NCBI GenBank assembly: GCA_963850765.1
Contig: CAWKMN010000010.1
Location: forward strand, 372,001 to 436,000
Source: CAWKMN01 sp963850765
GTDB taxonomy: Bacteria > Chloroflexota > Anaerolineae > Aggregatilineales > Aggregatilineaceae
Direction: 5' to 3'
Length of the DNA stretch: 64,000 nucleotides
Below are positions 53,142 through 61,561 of the stretch, piece after piece; position 1 is the stretch's first letter, and every line of letters begins with the position of its first letter. The notes under the pieces are model-generated. The model did no database searches and was not told the origin of the DNA. It saw only the letters and a program-made list of their open reading frames with translations. The position numbers were made by a program, and so were the translations under genes.

Positions 53142-54845
53142 TTACGCCCGTGCCGCCGCTGATTTCTTCCGCCGGGACATCCGCATCTGCCGCAGCCGGC
53201 GCGTGATCCGCCGGTAGGCGACGAACAGCACCAGCGCAGCGATCACAATCATGCCGGGGAGCGTCTGCGCGACCTGGAGCAGATAGCCGCCGAGCGTGAA
53301 GATGATCACGATCAGCGCGATCACCGTCCAGACGCCGGAGAGCACGCCAAACACGGCGAAGATTTTTTCCTCACGGGTGAAGGATGCGCGCTTGCGGAGT
53401 TTCTCGCGCAGCGGCTTGCCGATAAAGGCCAGGCTCCGTTCGCGCAGCCGGGGGATTTCGAGCCAGTCCATCAGGATATAGTACCCGTCCATCTTGAGCA
53501 GCGGGTTCAGGTTCATGAAGCTGGTGAGATACGTCAGGAAGGCGAACTGGTACAGCACGCCCTGCGCGAACGCGCCCGGCACCATCAGGATCAGCAGGCT
53601 CGCCAGCCCGCCCAGGAAAAAGCCCGAATGCGGCCCCGCCCAACTCACCACGATACGCGGGCGGCGCGGCTCCATCCAGATGTCGGTCGTATCCACGAAG
53701 GCGGCCGGCATCCCCATATACAGCAGGAAACCGCCCCGCCGGACCTCGCGCCCGTAATGTTTGGTGGTGACGGCGTGCGACCATTCATGCAGCATCAGCG
53801 TGATAAATTGCAGCAGGTACAGCGTGACGATGCCGATAATCGCGCCCGCCCCGCCGATCACCGCTACGTCGCGATCGATCAGGCCGAGCAGCATCCCCAC
53901 GAAGGCCACGCCGCCCGCCGCGATCACCGCCAGCATGATCCACTGGATCACCGGCGAGAACAGCAGCCGCCCGAAATTCCGGTAGGATGCGGCGATATAT
54001 TTGTCGATCCCGCCGATGGCGAATTCGGTGTTGAAAAAGCCGCGCACCAGCCGCCGCCATAATACATTGGAGCGCCTCTGCGCGACGGTCTCATTCACTG
54101 AGCCGTACACATCGACCAGCGGCTCGATAAAGCCCTTCTGCTGAAGCTGTTCGAGCAGCGACAGCAGGCTGTTGATCGCCAGCTTGCCATACTGCATCAT
54201 GTAGGCGATGACAATGTCCTGCACGCTGGACTTGCCGTCCATCTGCTCCCAGAGGAAGACCTGTTCGGCCGTCAGGCGCAGATAGGCATCGGTGCGCAGG
54301 TTTTTGAGGATCCAGTAGGTTTCGCCGCGCGCGTCGGTCAGCTTCTTGAGCGCGTAGCCCGGCTTGGGTGCAGGCCGGTAGGTGGTCAGGTCGCGCTTGC
54401 GGATCTCCTGCTGGAAGATGCTTTCGGTGGGGCGCGCCATGATCAGCGTTTCTTCGGCGGAGCGCGACCACACGCTGTCCACGTCTTCGCGCATCAGGCG
54501 CAGCGTGCCGTCGATGTCCATACTGCCCGCCGCGTTGGTCTTGGCGAGCGCCGCGATCCAGATCGGCAGCAGCCCCTCGCGCGGCAGGATCAGCGTCTCA
54601 TCGGTGGCCGCAGACCACAGATCGAGCTTGTCCGCCTGCCTGACACTCTCGCGGCTGAGGAAGACCGTCTCGTGATCGAACTTATCCCACACGCCGCCCA
54701 CCGAGGCGATCACGATCTTGCCCCACAGCCCCATACCGTCAGGGGCCGCGCTGGCGGCCTGCTTGCTCATCTGGACGTTCAACTGATCCCAGATGCCGCC
54801 CGTATCTTTGACGACGGCTCCGATGTTGCGGTAAATATTCGCCAT
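53142..54845 (-). CDS. PqqD-like plus M50-type membrane metalloprotease
   Basis: 567 residues. Residues about 50-140 hold near-repeats of about 24 residues: WDKFDHETVFLSRE (53), WSAATDETLILPRE (77) and WSRSAEETLIMARP (126), with a weaker one between. Residues about 165-265 resemble PqqD (YWILKNLRTDAYLRLTAEQ, then FLWEQMDGKSSVQDIVIAY). The membrane part has the zinc site MLHEWSHAVTTKHYG and the third-ligand motif NLNPLLKMDGYYIL of M50 proteases, then more helices and a basic tail. Related PqqD-M50 proteins occur with peptide modification or export systems. No peptide precursor is evident here. The FHA gene upstream on the same strand may be a partner. Confidence 0.82.
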   Translation of the reverse strand: MANIYRNIGAVVKDTGGIWDQLNVQMSKQAASAAPDGMGLWGKIVIASVGGVWDKFDHETVFLSRESVRQADKLDLWSAATDETLILPREGLLPIWIAALAKTNAAGSMDIDGTLRLMREDVDSVWSRSAEETLIMARPTESIFQQEIRKRDLTTYRPAPKPGYALKKLTDARGETYWILKNLRTDAYLRLTAEQVFLWEQMDGKSSVQDIVIAYMMQYGKLAINSLLSLLEQLQQKGFIEPLVDVYGSVNETVAQRRSNVLWRRLVRGFFNTEFAIGGIDKYIAASYRNFGRLLFSPVIQWIMLAVIAAGGVAFVGMLLGLIDRDVAVIGGAGAIIGIVTLYLLQFITLMLHEWSHAVTTKHYGREVRRGGFLLYMGMPAAFVDTTDIWMEPRRPRIVVSWAGPHSGFFLGGLASLLILMVPGAFAQGVLYQFAFLTYLTSFMNLNPLLKMDGYYILMDWLEIPRLRERSLAFIGKPLREKLRKRASFTREEKIFAVFGVLSGVWTVIALIVIIFTLGGYLLQVAQTLPGMIVIAALVLFVAYRRITRRLRQMRMSRRKKSAAARA

Positions 54846-54857
54846 GTGACTCGCCTC

Positions 54858-54993
54858 AGAAGCTGTCAGCCTTCAGCTATCAGCGGTCAGCCAAAATCAA
54901 AAGCTCAATCGGGATTATAGGACTGATTGCAGTAAAATATGGTACCAAACGTTTTTGCTCTTTAGCTGAAAGCTGAACGCTGAGAGCTGAAAG
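54858..54993. repeat. Family C inverted pair (AGCTGAAAGCTGA type)
   Basis: GCTGTCAGCCTTCAGCTATCA (about 54859-54885) faces AGCTGAAAGCTGAACGCTGA (about 54964-54990) across about 75 bp. It separates the FHA stop from the protease start. Confidence 0.6.
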
Positions 54994-55000
54994 CTCCTTC

Positions 55001-55696
55001 TCACGCCCCCAACCGGAATAGAATCGTCGTTTCGCCCACGGAGATCACATACCCATCCTGCAATGGGTACGGCTCCTCGGCGGTGATCGGCACGCCGTTC
55101 ACAACCGTCCCGTTGGCGCTGCCCAGGTCCTTGATCACCCAGACGCCGTCCTCCTGCATCATGATCTCGCAATGAGGACGCGAAACGGCGCGGTCTTGCA
55201 GCGAAATATCCCAGGTGGCGTTTTTGGTCGCGCGGCCGATCCGCAGCACCGGCGTGAGGATCGGGATCTCCGCGCCTTCCTGCGGGCCGGACGTAATATT
55301 CAGCTTGGGCTGTCCGCCCGCGCCCACCGGGACGACCATCGTGCCGGTCATCTTGGCCTTTTGCTCTTCTTCTTCGGTGACGATGGCCGAGAAGTGCAGC
55401 ACCGGCACATACAGCCGGATCACGTCGCCATGCATCAGTGGATACGGATCGGTCAACTGCTTATCGTTGACGAAGGTGCCGTTGGCGCTGCCGAGATCGG
55501 CCACCATGAATATCCCATCACGGAAGCTGATGACGGCATGCTGGCGTGATACGTGCCGCTCCGGGAACGGGATGGTGTTGTTCGGGCTGCGGCCGATGGT
55601 CGCGGTTGCGCCCTCCGCCAGCACATATTCGCGCATCTCGCCGGTTTCGGGATCGTCCCAGGTTACTTTTGCCAGACCCTCTGCTTGCTTGCTCAT
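55001..55696 (-). CDS. Protein with two FHA domains
   Basis: 231 residues. FHA 1 has TATIGRSPNNTIPF, ERHVSRQHAVISF and LGSANGTFVNDKQL (about 30-90). FHA 2 has LRIGRATKNATWDI, DRAVSRPHCEIMM and LGSANGTVVNGVPI (about 150-215). The Arg, Ser-Arg-x-His and Asn-Gly residues that hold phosphothreonine are in place in both. There is no signal peptide. FHA proteins dock on Ser/Thr-phosphorylated partners in the cytosol; no kinase of that kind is in the window. The gene is 13 nt after the small zinc-finger gene and ahead of the M50 protease. Confidence 0.9.
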   Translation of the reverse strand: MSKQAEGLAKVTWDDPETGEMREYVLAEGATATIGRSPNNTIPFPERHVSRQHAVISFRDGIFMVADLGSANGTFVNDKQLTDPYPLMHGDVIRLYVPVLHFSAIVTEEEEQKAKMTGTMVVPVGAGGQPKLNITSGPQEGAEIPILTPVLRIGRATKNATWDISLQDRAVSRPHCEIMMQEDGVWVIKDLGSANGTVVNGVPITAEEPYPLQDGYVISVGETTILFRLGA

Positions 55697-55709
55697 GCTT
55701 GCACCCGTG

Positions 55710-55922
55710 TCAATCCAGATACGGCATTTCGATGGGTTCGGGCTGCGGCTTGCACATGCCGCACCACACCGCGTCGGCCACCACCAGCGATTTTGGCACT
55801 TTTTTGCCGCCCACGTACACCGAAATAATATAGGTCATGGTCTTGATATGATCGCCGCACACCGCGCGCCCGCACCACCGGCAGATCGCCTCGGCCTGTT
55901 CACCACAATGCACGCATTTCAT
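55710..55922 (-). CDS. Small zinc-finger protein, DUF2180-like
   Basis: 70 residues from ATG 55922, chosen because GGGGGA lies 8 nt upstream. MKCVHCGEQAEAICRWCGRAV, then CGDHIK, gives a cross-brace or B-box-like set of Cys/His ligands. A second pair near the end (WCGMC) supplies more. It likely binds zinc and acts in protein contacts. It sits 13 nt before the FHA gene and is probably co-transcribed with it. Confidence 0.7.
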   Translation of the reverse strand: MKCVHCGEQAEAICRWCGRAVCGDHIKTMTYIISVYVGGKKVPKSLVVADAVWCGMCKPQPEPIEMPYLD

Positions 55923-56053
55923 AATGATTTCCCCCGATGCTGCTGAGATGAGACTGAAATCGAGTATACACCAAGCGCCGCCTAATGAGAAAATCCACCC
56001 GACGAAAATCAAAAACAGCGCGTGCGGATCGCACACGCTGCCCAATCAATCAA

Positions 56054-56191
56054 GTAGGGGCGTATTGCAATACGCCCAATAGGTGTCAACTTAAGCGCCT
56101 ATCAGCGTGTTGGCCCCTCCCTAAATCCCTCCCCACAGGGTGGAGAGGGACTTGCGGCGCTCCCCTTTCTCCACTTGTGGGGATAGGGGCC
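56054..56191. repeat. Family B palindrome and family A' repeat
   Basis: B unit GTAGGGGCGTATTGCAATAC (56054-56077), then an 80-bp A' copy (56112-56191, ends GGCCCCT/AGGGGCC) with the linkers CTAAATCCC and ACTTG seen in other copies. Confidence 0.75.
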
Positions 56192-56217
56192 AAAAAGTGC
56201 ATAACGGGTTCTAGCAA

Positions 56218-57228
56218 TCACCGGCGCGCGATTTGCGTGTCGCGTTCGCGGGGCAGGTTGTACCACACCTGATCCAGATAGTCCCGCACTTCGTCATCCA
56301 GCGCCAGATCGACTCCCTGTAAGCTGTCCTCCAGCTGCTCCGGGCGACTGGCACCGACGATCGCGCTGGTCACGGCCGGCTGCTGCAGCACCCAGGCCAG
56401 TGCCACGTGAGTCAGGCTCATATCGCGCGGTGCCAGGAATTGCTTGAGCGCCTCGACCTCCTCAAACACGGCGTCTTTCCAGTAGCGCTTGCGGTAGAGC
56501 TCACCGCTGTTCGCCAGCGCAAAGCGAGTCCCCTGCTGCAAATCCTGGCCTTTCTGGTAACGGCCTGTCAGCATGCCGCCGGCCAGCGGGTTATAGACGA
56601 TCACGCCGACGCCCTGAGACTGGCAGAGAGGCAGGATTTCGTCCTCAATCATGCGGAACAGGATATTGTAGCGCGGCTGGTCGCACTCGAAGCGCGCCAG
56701 GTTGAATTTGTCGCTGGTCCACAGCGCTTCGGCAAGCGGCCAGGCCTGGTAATTCGAGCAGCCGATATAGCGCACTTTGCCCGCTTTCACGAGGTCGTCC
56801 AGCGCGCGGAGTGTTTCCTCGATAGGCGTGGCAGGATCGGGCCAGTGCATCTGATAGAGGTCGATGAACTCGGTTTGCAGGCGCTTCAGGCTGGCCTCGC
56901 ACGCACTGATAATATGCCGGCGGCTGAGACCCTCATCGTTGGGATCGGAACCCATCGCACCGCGGCATTTTGTCGCCAGCACAATCCGCTCGCGCGCCCC
57001 GCGCTGCTTGAGCCAGTTGCCGACAATCGTTTCCGTTGACCCGACCTGCTCCAGACTGCCGCCGAGCGGGTATACGTCGGCGGTGTCGAAAAAATTGACC
57101 CCGGCACGGTCGGCAATATCCATGATGGCGAAGGCTGTCTGCTCGTCCGCCTGATTGCCAAAGGTCATCGTACCCAGGCAGATTTCGCTGACCTTGAGCC
57201 CAGTACGGCCTAACCGTTTGATTTTCAT
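56218..57228 (-). CDS. Aldo/keto reductase
   Basis: 336 residues from ATG 57228, with GGAG upstream. The catalytic set is present: FFDTADVYPLGG (Asp and Tyr), VLATKCRGAMG (Lys) and LYQMHWPDPATP (His). The C-terminal part has VIVYNPLAGGMLTGRY and SAIVGASRPEQLEDSL, which bind NADPH. The type is close to YajO/Shaker-beta-like reductases with broad substrate use. It stands alone, with repeats on both sides. Confidence 0.9.
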   Translation of the reverse strand: MKIKRLGRTGLKVSEICLGTMTFGNQADEQTAFAIMDIADRAGVNFFDTADVYPLGGSLEQVGSTETIVGNWLKQRGARERIVLATKCRGAMGSDPNDEGLSRRHIISACEASLKRLQTEFIDLYQMHWPDPATPIEETLRALDDLVKAGKVRYIGCSNYQAWPLAEALWTSDKFNLARFECDQPRYNILFRMIEDEILPLCQSQGVGVIVYNPLAGGMLTGRYQKGQDLQQGTRFALANSGELYRKRYWKDAVFEEVEALKQFLAPRDMSLTHVALAWVLQQPAVTSAIVGASRPEQLEDSLQGVDLALDDEVRDYLDQVWYNLPRERDTQIARR

Positions 57229-57294
57229 GTGCTCCACTCCACGAGAAATGTCTTGCTCAATTGGCCGGCGTTGAAAAGGGGTTTTTCCCGCGCG

Positions 57295-57389
57295 TTTACC
57301 CTTCCCTCAATCCCCCCGTAGACGGAGAGGGATCAGAAACGCTCCCCTTTCTCCGCGTAGGTGAAAAGGGGGCGGGAGATAGGGGTAAA
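57295..57389. repeat. Family A' repeat
   Basis: TTTACCCTT and AGGGGTAAA bound a 95-bp copy. One arm (CCCCGTAGACGGAGAGGG) is shortened, the other (CTCCCCTTTCTCCG with GGTGAAAAGGGGGCGGGAG) degraded. Confidence 0.7.
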
Positions 57390-57395
57390 AATGCA

Positions 57396-57866
57396 TCAGG
57401 TGCTCAACGGCTGATTACACGATGCGCAGGTGGTAACTCCCGCCGCATACGTCAGCCCGCACGACTCGCACGTCTTACGACCGGCGGCCAGATGCGGATT
57501 GATCAGGCTCAGCACCACGTCCCGATCCAGGCCCGCGGCGGTCAGGTCCCGCATCAGGAACTCGACCGGCACCCCGCTTTTCAGCCGGTCCGGCACGGTG
57601 TTGATCATCTGCGCCACGTTCGCGGACTGCGCGCGCGACGGGACAGGCCCCTTCTGGTTCAGCACCGACATTTCAAAAGCTGTTTTGCACGTCTGGCATT
57701 CGATGAACTCGCCAATCGTTCCCATCGGAATAATCGGGACAAAGTACAGCGCGAAATAACGCGACGCCCGTTTGTGCAGATAACTGCGCTGAGCCTGACA
57801 CCGGGGGCAAAAGAACTTGCCGTCCCCGAGCACCTTATGCCGGACGCGCGTGCCAAAGATAATCAT
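57396..57866 (-). CDS. Zinc-ribbon protein of unknown function
   Basis: 156 residues. The N-terminal part (FGTRVRHKVLGDGKFFCPRC, then YFALYFVPIIPMGTIGEFIE, then CQTCKTAF) is a zinc-ribbon type found as a small soluble or membrane-linked family. A second ribbon closes the protein (TCESCGLTYAAGVTTCASC). Between them is a helical part (FLMRDLTAAGLDRDVVLSL). No catalytic motif is seen. It starts 11 nt after the dnaN stop, so it is probably on the dnaN transcript. Confidence 0.72.
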   Translation of the reverse strand: MIIFGTRVRHKVLGDGKFFCPRCQAQRSYLHKRASRYFALYFVPIIPMGTIGEFIECQTCKTAFEMSVLNQKGPVPSRAQSANVAQMINTVPDRLKSGVPVEFLMRDLTAAGLDRDVVLSLINPHLAAGRKTCESCGLTYAAGVTTCASCNQPLST

Positions 57867-57877
57867 GCTGGCCGCCC

Positions 57878-59015
57878 TTAGCGCCCGGTGGACATCGGCA
57901 TGATGACGTGGATAAAGTCATCACGCCCGGCCGGATGCACCACGCCCGGCGCCGTGGGGCCGCTGGTTTCGATCACGACCTGTTCTTCGCGGATCACGTT
58001 CAGCACGTCGATCAGGTAGCGGATATTAAACGCGATCTCGATGCTCTTGCCCGAGATGCTGGCGTCGATCGGCGCTTCGGCGTCGCCTTTTTCCTGCGAC
58101 TGCCCCGCCACCGTGACGCGGCCCGGCACGCTGGGCGATTCGCTCGGCTCGATCATGATCTTGGCGGTGTTGGCCGAGTCCTTGGCAAAGACCTCTGAAC
58201 TCTTGCACGCGGCCAGCAGGTCATCCGTGTAGGCCAGGATGCTGGTTTCGTAGCCGCGCGGGATGATCGCCTCGTAATCCGGGAATTTGCCCTCGATCAA
58301 TTGCGAGACGACCACGGTACTGCGCAGCCCAAACATGACCTGCCCGCGCCCATCCGGCAAGCCGATCAGGACTTCTTCATCCTCATCGGAGATGATGCGG
58401 CTGAGTTCTTGCAGCGTGCGCGACGGTACGATCAGCGGTTCGCGATCGCCCGCGCTCATCTCAAGCTCGGTGGTCCGCACCGACAGCCGGTAGCCATCCG
58501 CCGACGGCCAGCGTCAGCACATCGCCCTCGAAGCGCATCAGGATTCCGGTCAGGATGGGGCGGTTGTCTTCTTTGGCGGCGGCAAAAACCACCTGATCGA
58601 TCATTTCTTTGAACACGTCGCCCTTGACGGCGATGGCGTGCTCCGCGTCGAATTCAGGCACGCGCGGGAACTCCGTCGCATCCATGCCCTTGATATTGGC
58701 CGACTTCGCCCCGCAGCGCAGATGCATGGTCAGCGTGCGCACATCCAGGTCAATATCGACGCGCTCGGGGGGCAGGGTGGCGACCAGTTCTTGCAGCGTC
58801 TTGGCCGGGACCGTAATCGATCCATCCTGCTCAACCTTCGCCCCGATCCAGGCGGTGATGCCCAGTTCCAGATTGGTGGCGGAAAGCTGCAAGCGCGCAT
58901 CATCCGTCGAGAGCAGCACATTGGCCAGAATCGGCAGTGTCGGGCGGCTCTGGATGGCCCGGCTGACGGTTGCCAACCCTTTATAAAGGTTCTCTTGCAA
59001 AACCGATACACGCAT
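57878..59015 (-). CDS. dnaN: DNA polymerase III beta clamp (frame break near 58500)
   Basis: From ATG 59015 (AGGAG 7 nt upstream) the first frame has MRVSVLQENLYKGLATVSRA, TLPILANVLLSTDD and ELVATLPPERVDIDLD. It then breaks after GDVLTLAV. The second frame continues RTTELEMSAGDREPLIVP, YETSILAYTDDLL and IRYLIDVLN, and ends IHVIMPMSTGR, the usual clamp C-terminus. Deleting one base at about 58500-58503 gives LAVADGYRLSVRTTE, which is canonical, so the clamp is about 378 residues. It forms the ring that holds the replicase on DNA. Being essential, a real frameshift would be lethal if this were the sole copy; an error is the better reading. Confidence 0.92.
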
Positions 59016-59078
59016 TGGACATTCTCCTGCCAGCATTGCGTGACATAATCATGAGCTAGTCAGTTAATTGGTCTCCTG

Positions 59079-59084
59079 ATTATA
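59079..59084 (-). promoter_or_regulatory. -10 box of dnaN
   Basis: TATAAT on the minus strand, 63 nt before ATG 59015, within CGGTATAATCAGG. The -35 is weak (TTAGAT at 18-nt spacing). Confidence 0.45.
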
Positions 59085-59104
59085 CCGTGTTTCGCCTCAA
59101 AAAT

Positions 59105-59935
59105 CTAACATCCGTTCGGAATCGAAATATTAGGGGCGATATTCAGATCGGAAATACTGAGTTCGTAGCGCAGATACAGCGTGCCCGATACCGGTTTTGG
59201 CTCGGCCTGATCGGCCCACAGCAGGGTCACACGCTCGACGGACGCGGTCACGGTGTAGAGCAGCACGGCGTTCAGATCGGGCGCGGCCCACAGATCCGCG
59301 GCCAGCGCCACGACGCTGTCGGGCGTGCGGTGGATGGCCGGCAAACGCACATCACTGGGGGTAAATGTGTACAGCCAGACGGGGTGGCCCTCGATCTCCT
59401 GGCGGTGCCCGGTGTAAACGGCCTTGCTCACGCCGCCGATCAACTGCCCCGCGCCGAGATCCGCCACGGCCGCGCCGCTGGTCTCGTCATGAGAGCAGCG
59501 CCCGTTAATATCGACCACATAATAGTCATTGCTGAAGCGGACGCCTTCCAGCTTCAGCAGAACTTCATTCGATAATAAGGCGTTGCCTTCCGCCGACAAC
59601 AGCACGCGCTGGGCCTGCCCGATCTCGTTGACCTGGACCACCGCCTCAAACTCCCCGGCCGCTGGTTCTCCCGTCTCACTGTAAGTCCCCTCAAAGCTGC
59701 CTGTTACGGTGTAGGTCCAACTCTGGTGATGTTCCGGCAGCAGCCGGTCAATCGGATCGAGTGCCAGCGTCTCCCACCCGGCCGGCGGCGCGTTCTCCTG
59801 CAAAAATCGCTCGGTGGGCAGACGCGTGAGATCCACCACGGTGGGCACCGGCTGATCGGCTTCGGGGGAGGTACATCCACCCAAACTCAATACGACGATC
59901 AGAACCCAACCCAACAATATTTCAACGCGGCGCAT
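59105..59935 (-). CDS. Lipoprotein of unknown function
   Basis: 276 residues. The N-terminus has a lipobox: ILLGWVLIVVLSLGGCTSPE, so it should be lipid-anchored at Cys20 or nearby. The remainder is mostly beta with a repeated pattern (WTYTVTGSFEGTYSETG, then EFEAVVQVNEIGQAQRVLL) and resembles the LolA/LppX-like half-barrel lipid-binding fold in general outline, but I cannot confirm it. The gene is transcribed leftwards from a promoter at 59969-59974 and lies upstream of dnaN, separated by dnaN's own -10. Confidence 0.7.
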   Translation of the reverse strand: MRRVEILLGWVLIVVLSLGGCTSPEADQPVPTVVDLTRLPTERFLQENAPPAGWETLALDPIDRLLPEHHQSWTYTVTGSFEGTYSETGEPAAGEFEAVVQVNEIGQAQRVLLSAEGNALLSNEVLLKLEGVRFSNDYYVVDINGRCSHDETSGAAVADLGAGQLIGGVSKAVYTGHRQEIEGHPVWLYTFTPSDVRLPAIHRTPDSVVALAADLWAAPDLNAVLLYTVTASVERVTLLWADQAEPKPVSGTLYLRYELSISDLNIAPNISIPNGC

Positions 59936-59968
59936 AGCCGATTCCTTTCCTCCGGGAGCACGTATCTC

Positions 59969-59974
59969 ATTATA
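59969..59974 (-). promoter_or_regulatory. -10 box of the lipoprotein gene
   Basis: TATAAT on the minus strand 33 nt before ATG 59935; a clear -35 is not seen. Confidence 0.45.
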
Positions 59975-60017
59975 CTGTTTTGCCGGGTAATGACCAGCCC
60001 AACGCGGGCAGCATAGG

Positions 60018-60033
60018 AATTTCGCGCGAAATT
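60018..60033. promoter_or_regulatory. Perfect 16-bp palindrome, operator candidate
   Basis: AATTTCGCGCGAAATT reads the same on both strands. It lies between the divergent lipoprotein gene and the BTAD regulator gene, about 45 bp behind the lipoprotein -10 and 85 bp before the first regulator promoter. Confidence 0.5.
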
Positions 60034-60117
60034 TCTCCGCAGGCTGGCAAATATCTTCTTAGGAAACTAAATATATGATCTGATTTCAGAGAAGTAAAGG
60101 CATAGATATATAGTTTC

Positions 60118-60172
60118 TTGCTGAAATGTAGTGCTGCTAATATAATAGATCACCAGACTTAGCAATAAGTCT
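60118..60172 (+). promoter_or_regulatory. Distal promoter and 5' hairpin of the BTAD gene
   Basis: TTGCTG (60118-60123), 17-nt spacer, TATAAT (60141-60146). The expected first transcribed bases lead straight into AGACTTA-GCAA-TAAGTCT (60155-60172), a perfect 7-bp stem with a GNRA tetraloop. The leader to ATG 60277 is about 125 nt. Confidence 0.65.
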
Positions 60173-60199
60173 AAGGGGGTGGTGTGAAAAGAGTCATGG

Positions 60200-60228
60200 T
60201 TGGCAAAGCGTCCGTGCTCTGGCATAAT
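60200..60228 (+). promoter_or_regulatory. Proximal promoter of the BTAD gene
   Basis: TTGGCA (60200-60205), 17-nt spacer, CATAAT (60223-60228). The start of transcription would be about 42 nt before ATG 60277. Confidence 0.6.
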
Positions 60229-60276
60229 TGCTTATTCACGGCTGCATGAGCCATATCGTACATTTAAGGATAACTT

Positions 60277-61557
60277 ATGACTACCCTTCAACCTACTCTC
60301 GAGGTAACCGCTAAAACCTCGTATCCTGACTTCGTTAACCAGATCGACGATAAACCCATTGCGCTGATCTACCCGCGGCACCGCAGCCCCGGGGCCCTGG
60401 TATCCATGTTCCTGGAATACTACCAGCAGAACATCATTTACTATAATCTCGACCAGGAGCATACGACGCTGAACAACTGGTTGAGCATGATGTTCAGCGC
60501 TGACGTCTTCCCGCCCGACTTTGGGACGCAGACGCGGGCCGCCATCAAGGCACGGGCCAACCCCGAAGATCTTGCCAGCGCATTCGCCGACGACCTGGGC
60601 GACCTGCGCTCGGATCTGTTTGTGCTTCTGCTCGACGGGTTTGATAACCTGGAGATGGACGACACGGCGGATCATTTCTTCCGCGCCCTGCCCCGCCTGC
60701 TGCCCAGGCACGCGCGGATCGTGATCAACGCGCGGCTGCTCGATTTGCAGCCGTGGAACGATCTGATCCTGCGGGGTGAGGCCGTGGTCGTGGGCGCGAA
60801 TACCGCTCTGAGCGGCGGCATCTATGGCAATGATCCCAAGCTCGGCCAGCTTGAAGTTTATGCGCTGTCCGGCGGGCACGTATATGTGGACGGCCACCCC
60901 GTGACCAGTTGGGACGGTTCTCTGCCCCGCCACCTGTTCTACTATTTTGTCGATCATCCCATGGTCACGCGAGACGAAATCTTCTCCGTCTTCTGGCCCA
61001 AAATGTCGATCAAAGAAGCCACCAATGTGTTCCATGTCACCAAGCGGAAAATCAGTGAGCGGCTCGGCCACGAACTGACCAGTTACTCCGGCGGCTTTTA
61101 CGTGCATTCGCCCCGCCTCTCGATCCACTATGACGCGGCGATCTTTGAAAACGCGGTAAATCAGGCCATCGAGGATGAAGCGAACGCCCCAGCCCACTGG
61201 TACAAGGCCGTGCAGCTTTACCGCTCCGATTTCCTGCCGTATGTGCATACCCCGTGGGTGCAGGAACGGCGTGAGGCGCTGAAGAATCGCTACGCCCAGG
61301 CGTTGATTGGCCTGGGGCGGCTGCATCGCGGGCTGAATGAGTACGATCAGGCGTTGGGTTATCTGCTGCGCGCGCTGAGCCAAAAACCAGACTGGGAAGA
61401 TGTCCACCAGGATGTGATGATGATTTATGCGCAGCAGGGCCGCCAGGAAGACCTCATCGCCCAATACAAGCAGTTAGAGAAGACGCTGAAAGCCATGTTT
61501 GGCATCCAGCCGTCGAAGGATACCCGCCGGTTGTACGAGGCGCTCTCCGCTCTCTAG
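60277..61557 (+). CDS. BTAD-domain regulator with degenerate ATPase region
   Basis: 426 residues. The N-terminal 190 residues resemble the first part of MalT/STAND ATPases, but the P-loop place reads ALIYPRHRSPGALVSMF, without GKT. A Walker-B-like strand VLLLDGFDNLEMDD remains. The middle (about 195-270) is a winged-helix-like part (YALSGGHVYVDGHPV, then VTRDEIFSVFWPKMSIKEA). The C-terminal third is the BTAD helical repeat (WYKAVQLYRSDFLPYVHTPW, then QALIGLGRLHRGLNEYDQAL and LGYLLRALSQKPDWEDVHQD). It should be a DNA-binding activator or sensor, perhaps one that no longer uses ATP. Two promoters and a palindrome precede it. Confidence 0.82.
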   Translation: MTTLQPTLEVTAKTSYPDFVNQIDDKPIALIYPRHRSPGALVSMFLEYYQQNIIYYNLDQEHTTLNNWLSMMFSADVFPPDFGTQTRAAIKARANPEDLASAFADDLGDLRSDLFVLLLDGFDNLEMDDTADHFFRALPRLLPRHARIVINARLLDLQPWNDLILRGEAVVVGANTALSGGIYGNDPKLGQLEVYALSGGHVYVDGHPVTSWDGSLPRHLFYYFVDHPMVTRDEIFSVFWPKMSIKEATNVFHVTKRKISERLGHELTSYSGGFYVHSPRLSIHYDAAIFENAVNQAIEDEANAPAHWYKAVQLYRSDFLPYVHTPWVQERREALKNRYAQALIGLGRLHRGLNEYDQALGYLLRALSQKPDWEDVHQDVMMIYAQQGRQEDLIAQYKQLEKTLKAMFGIQPSKDTRRLYEALSAL

Positions 61558-61561
61558 GACA

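Noticed and set aside
60232..61464. Minus-strand open frame of 410 codons
   Set aside because: Antisense to the BTAD regulator, which has motifs, promoters and a good start. The minus frame has none.
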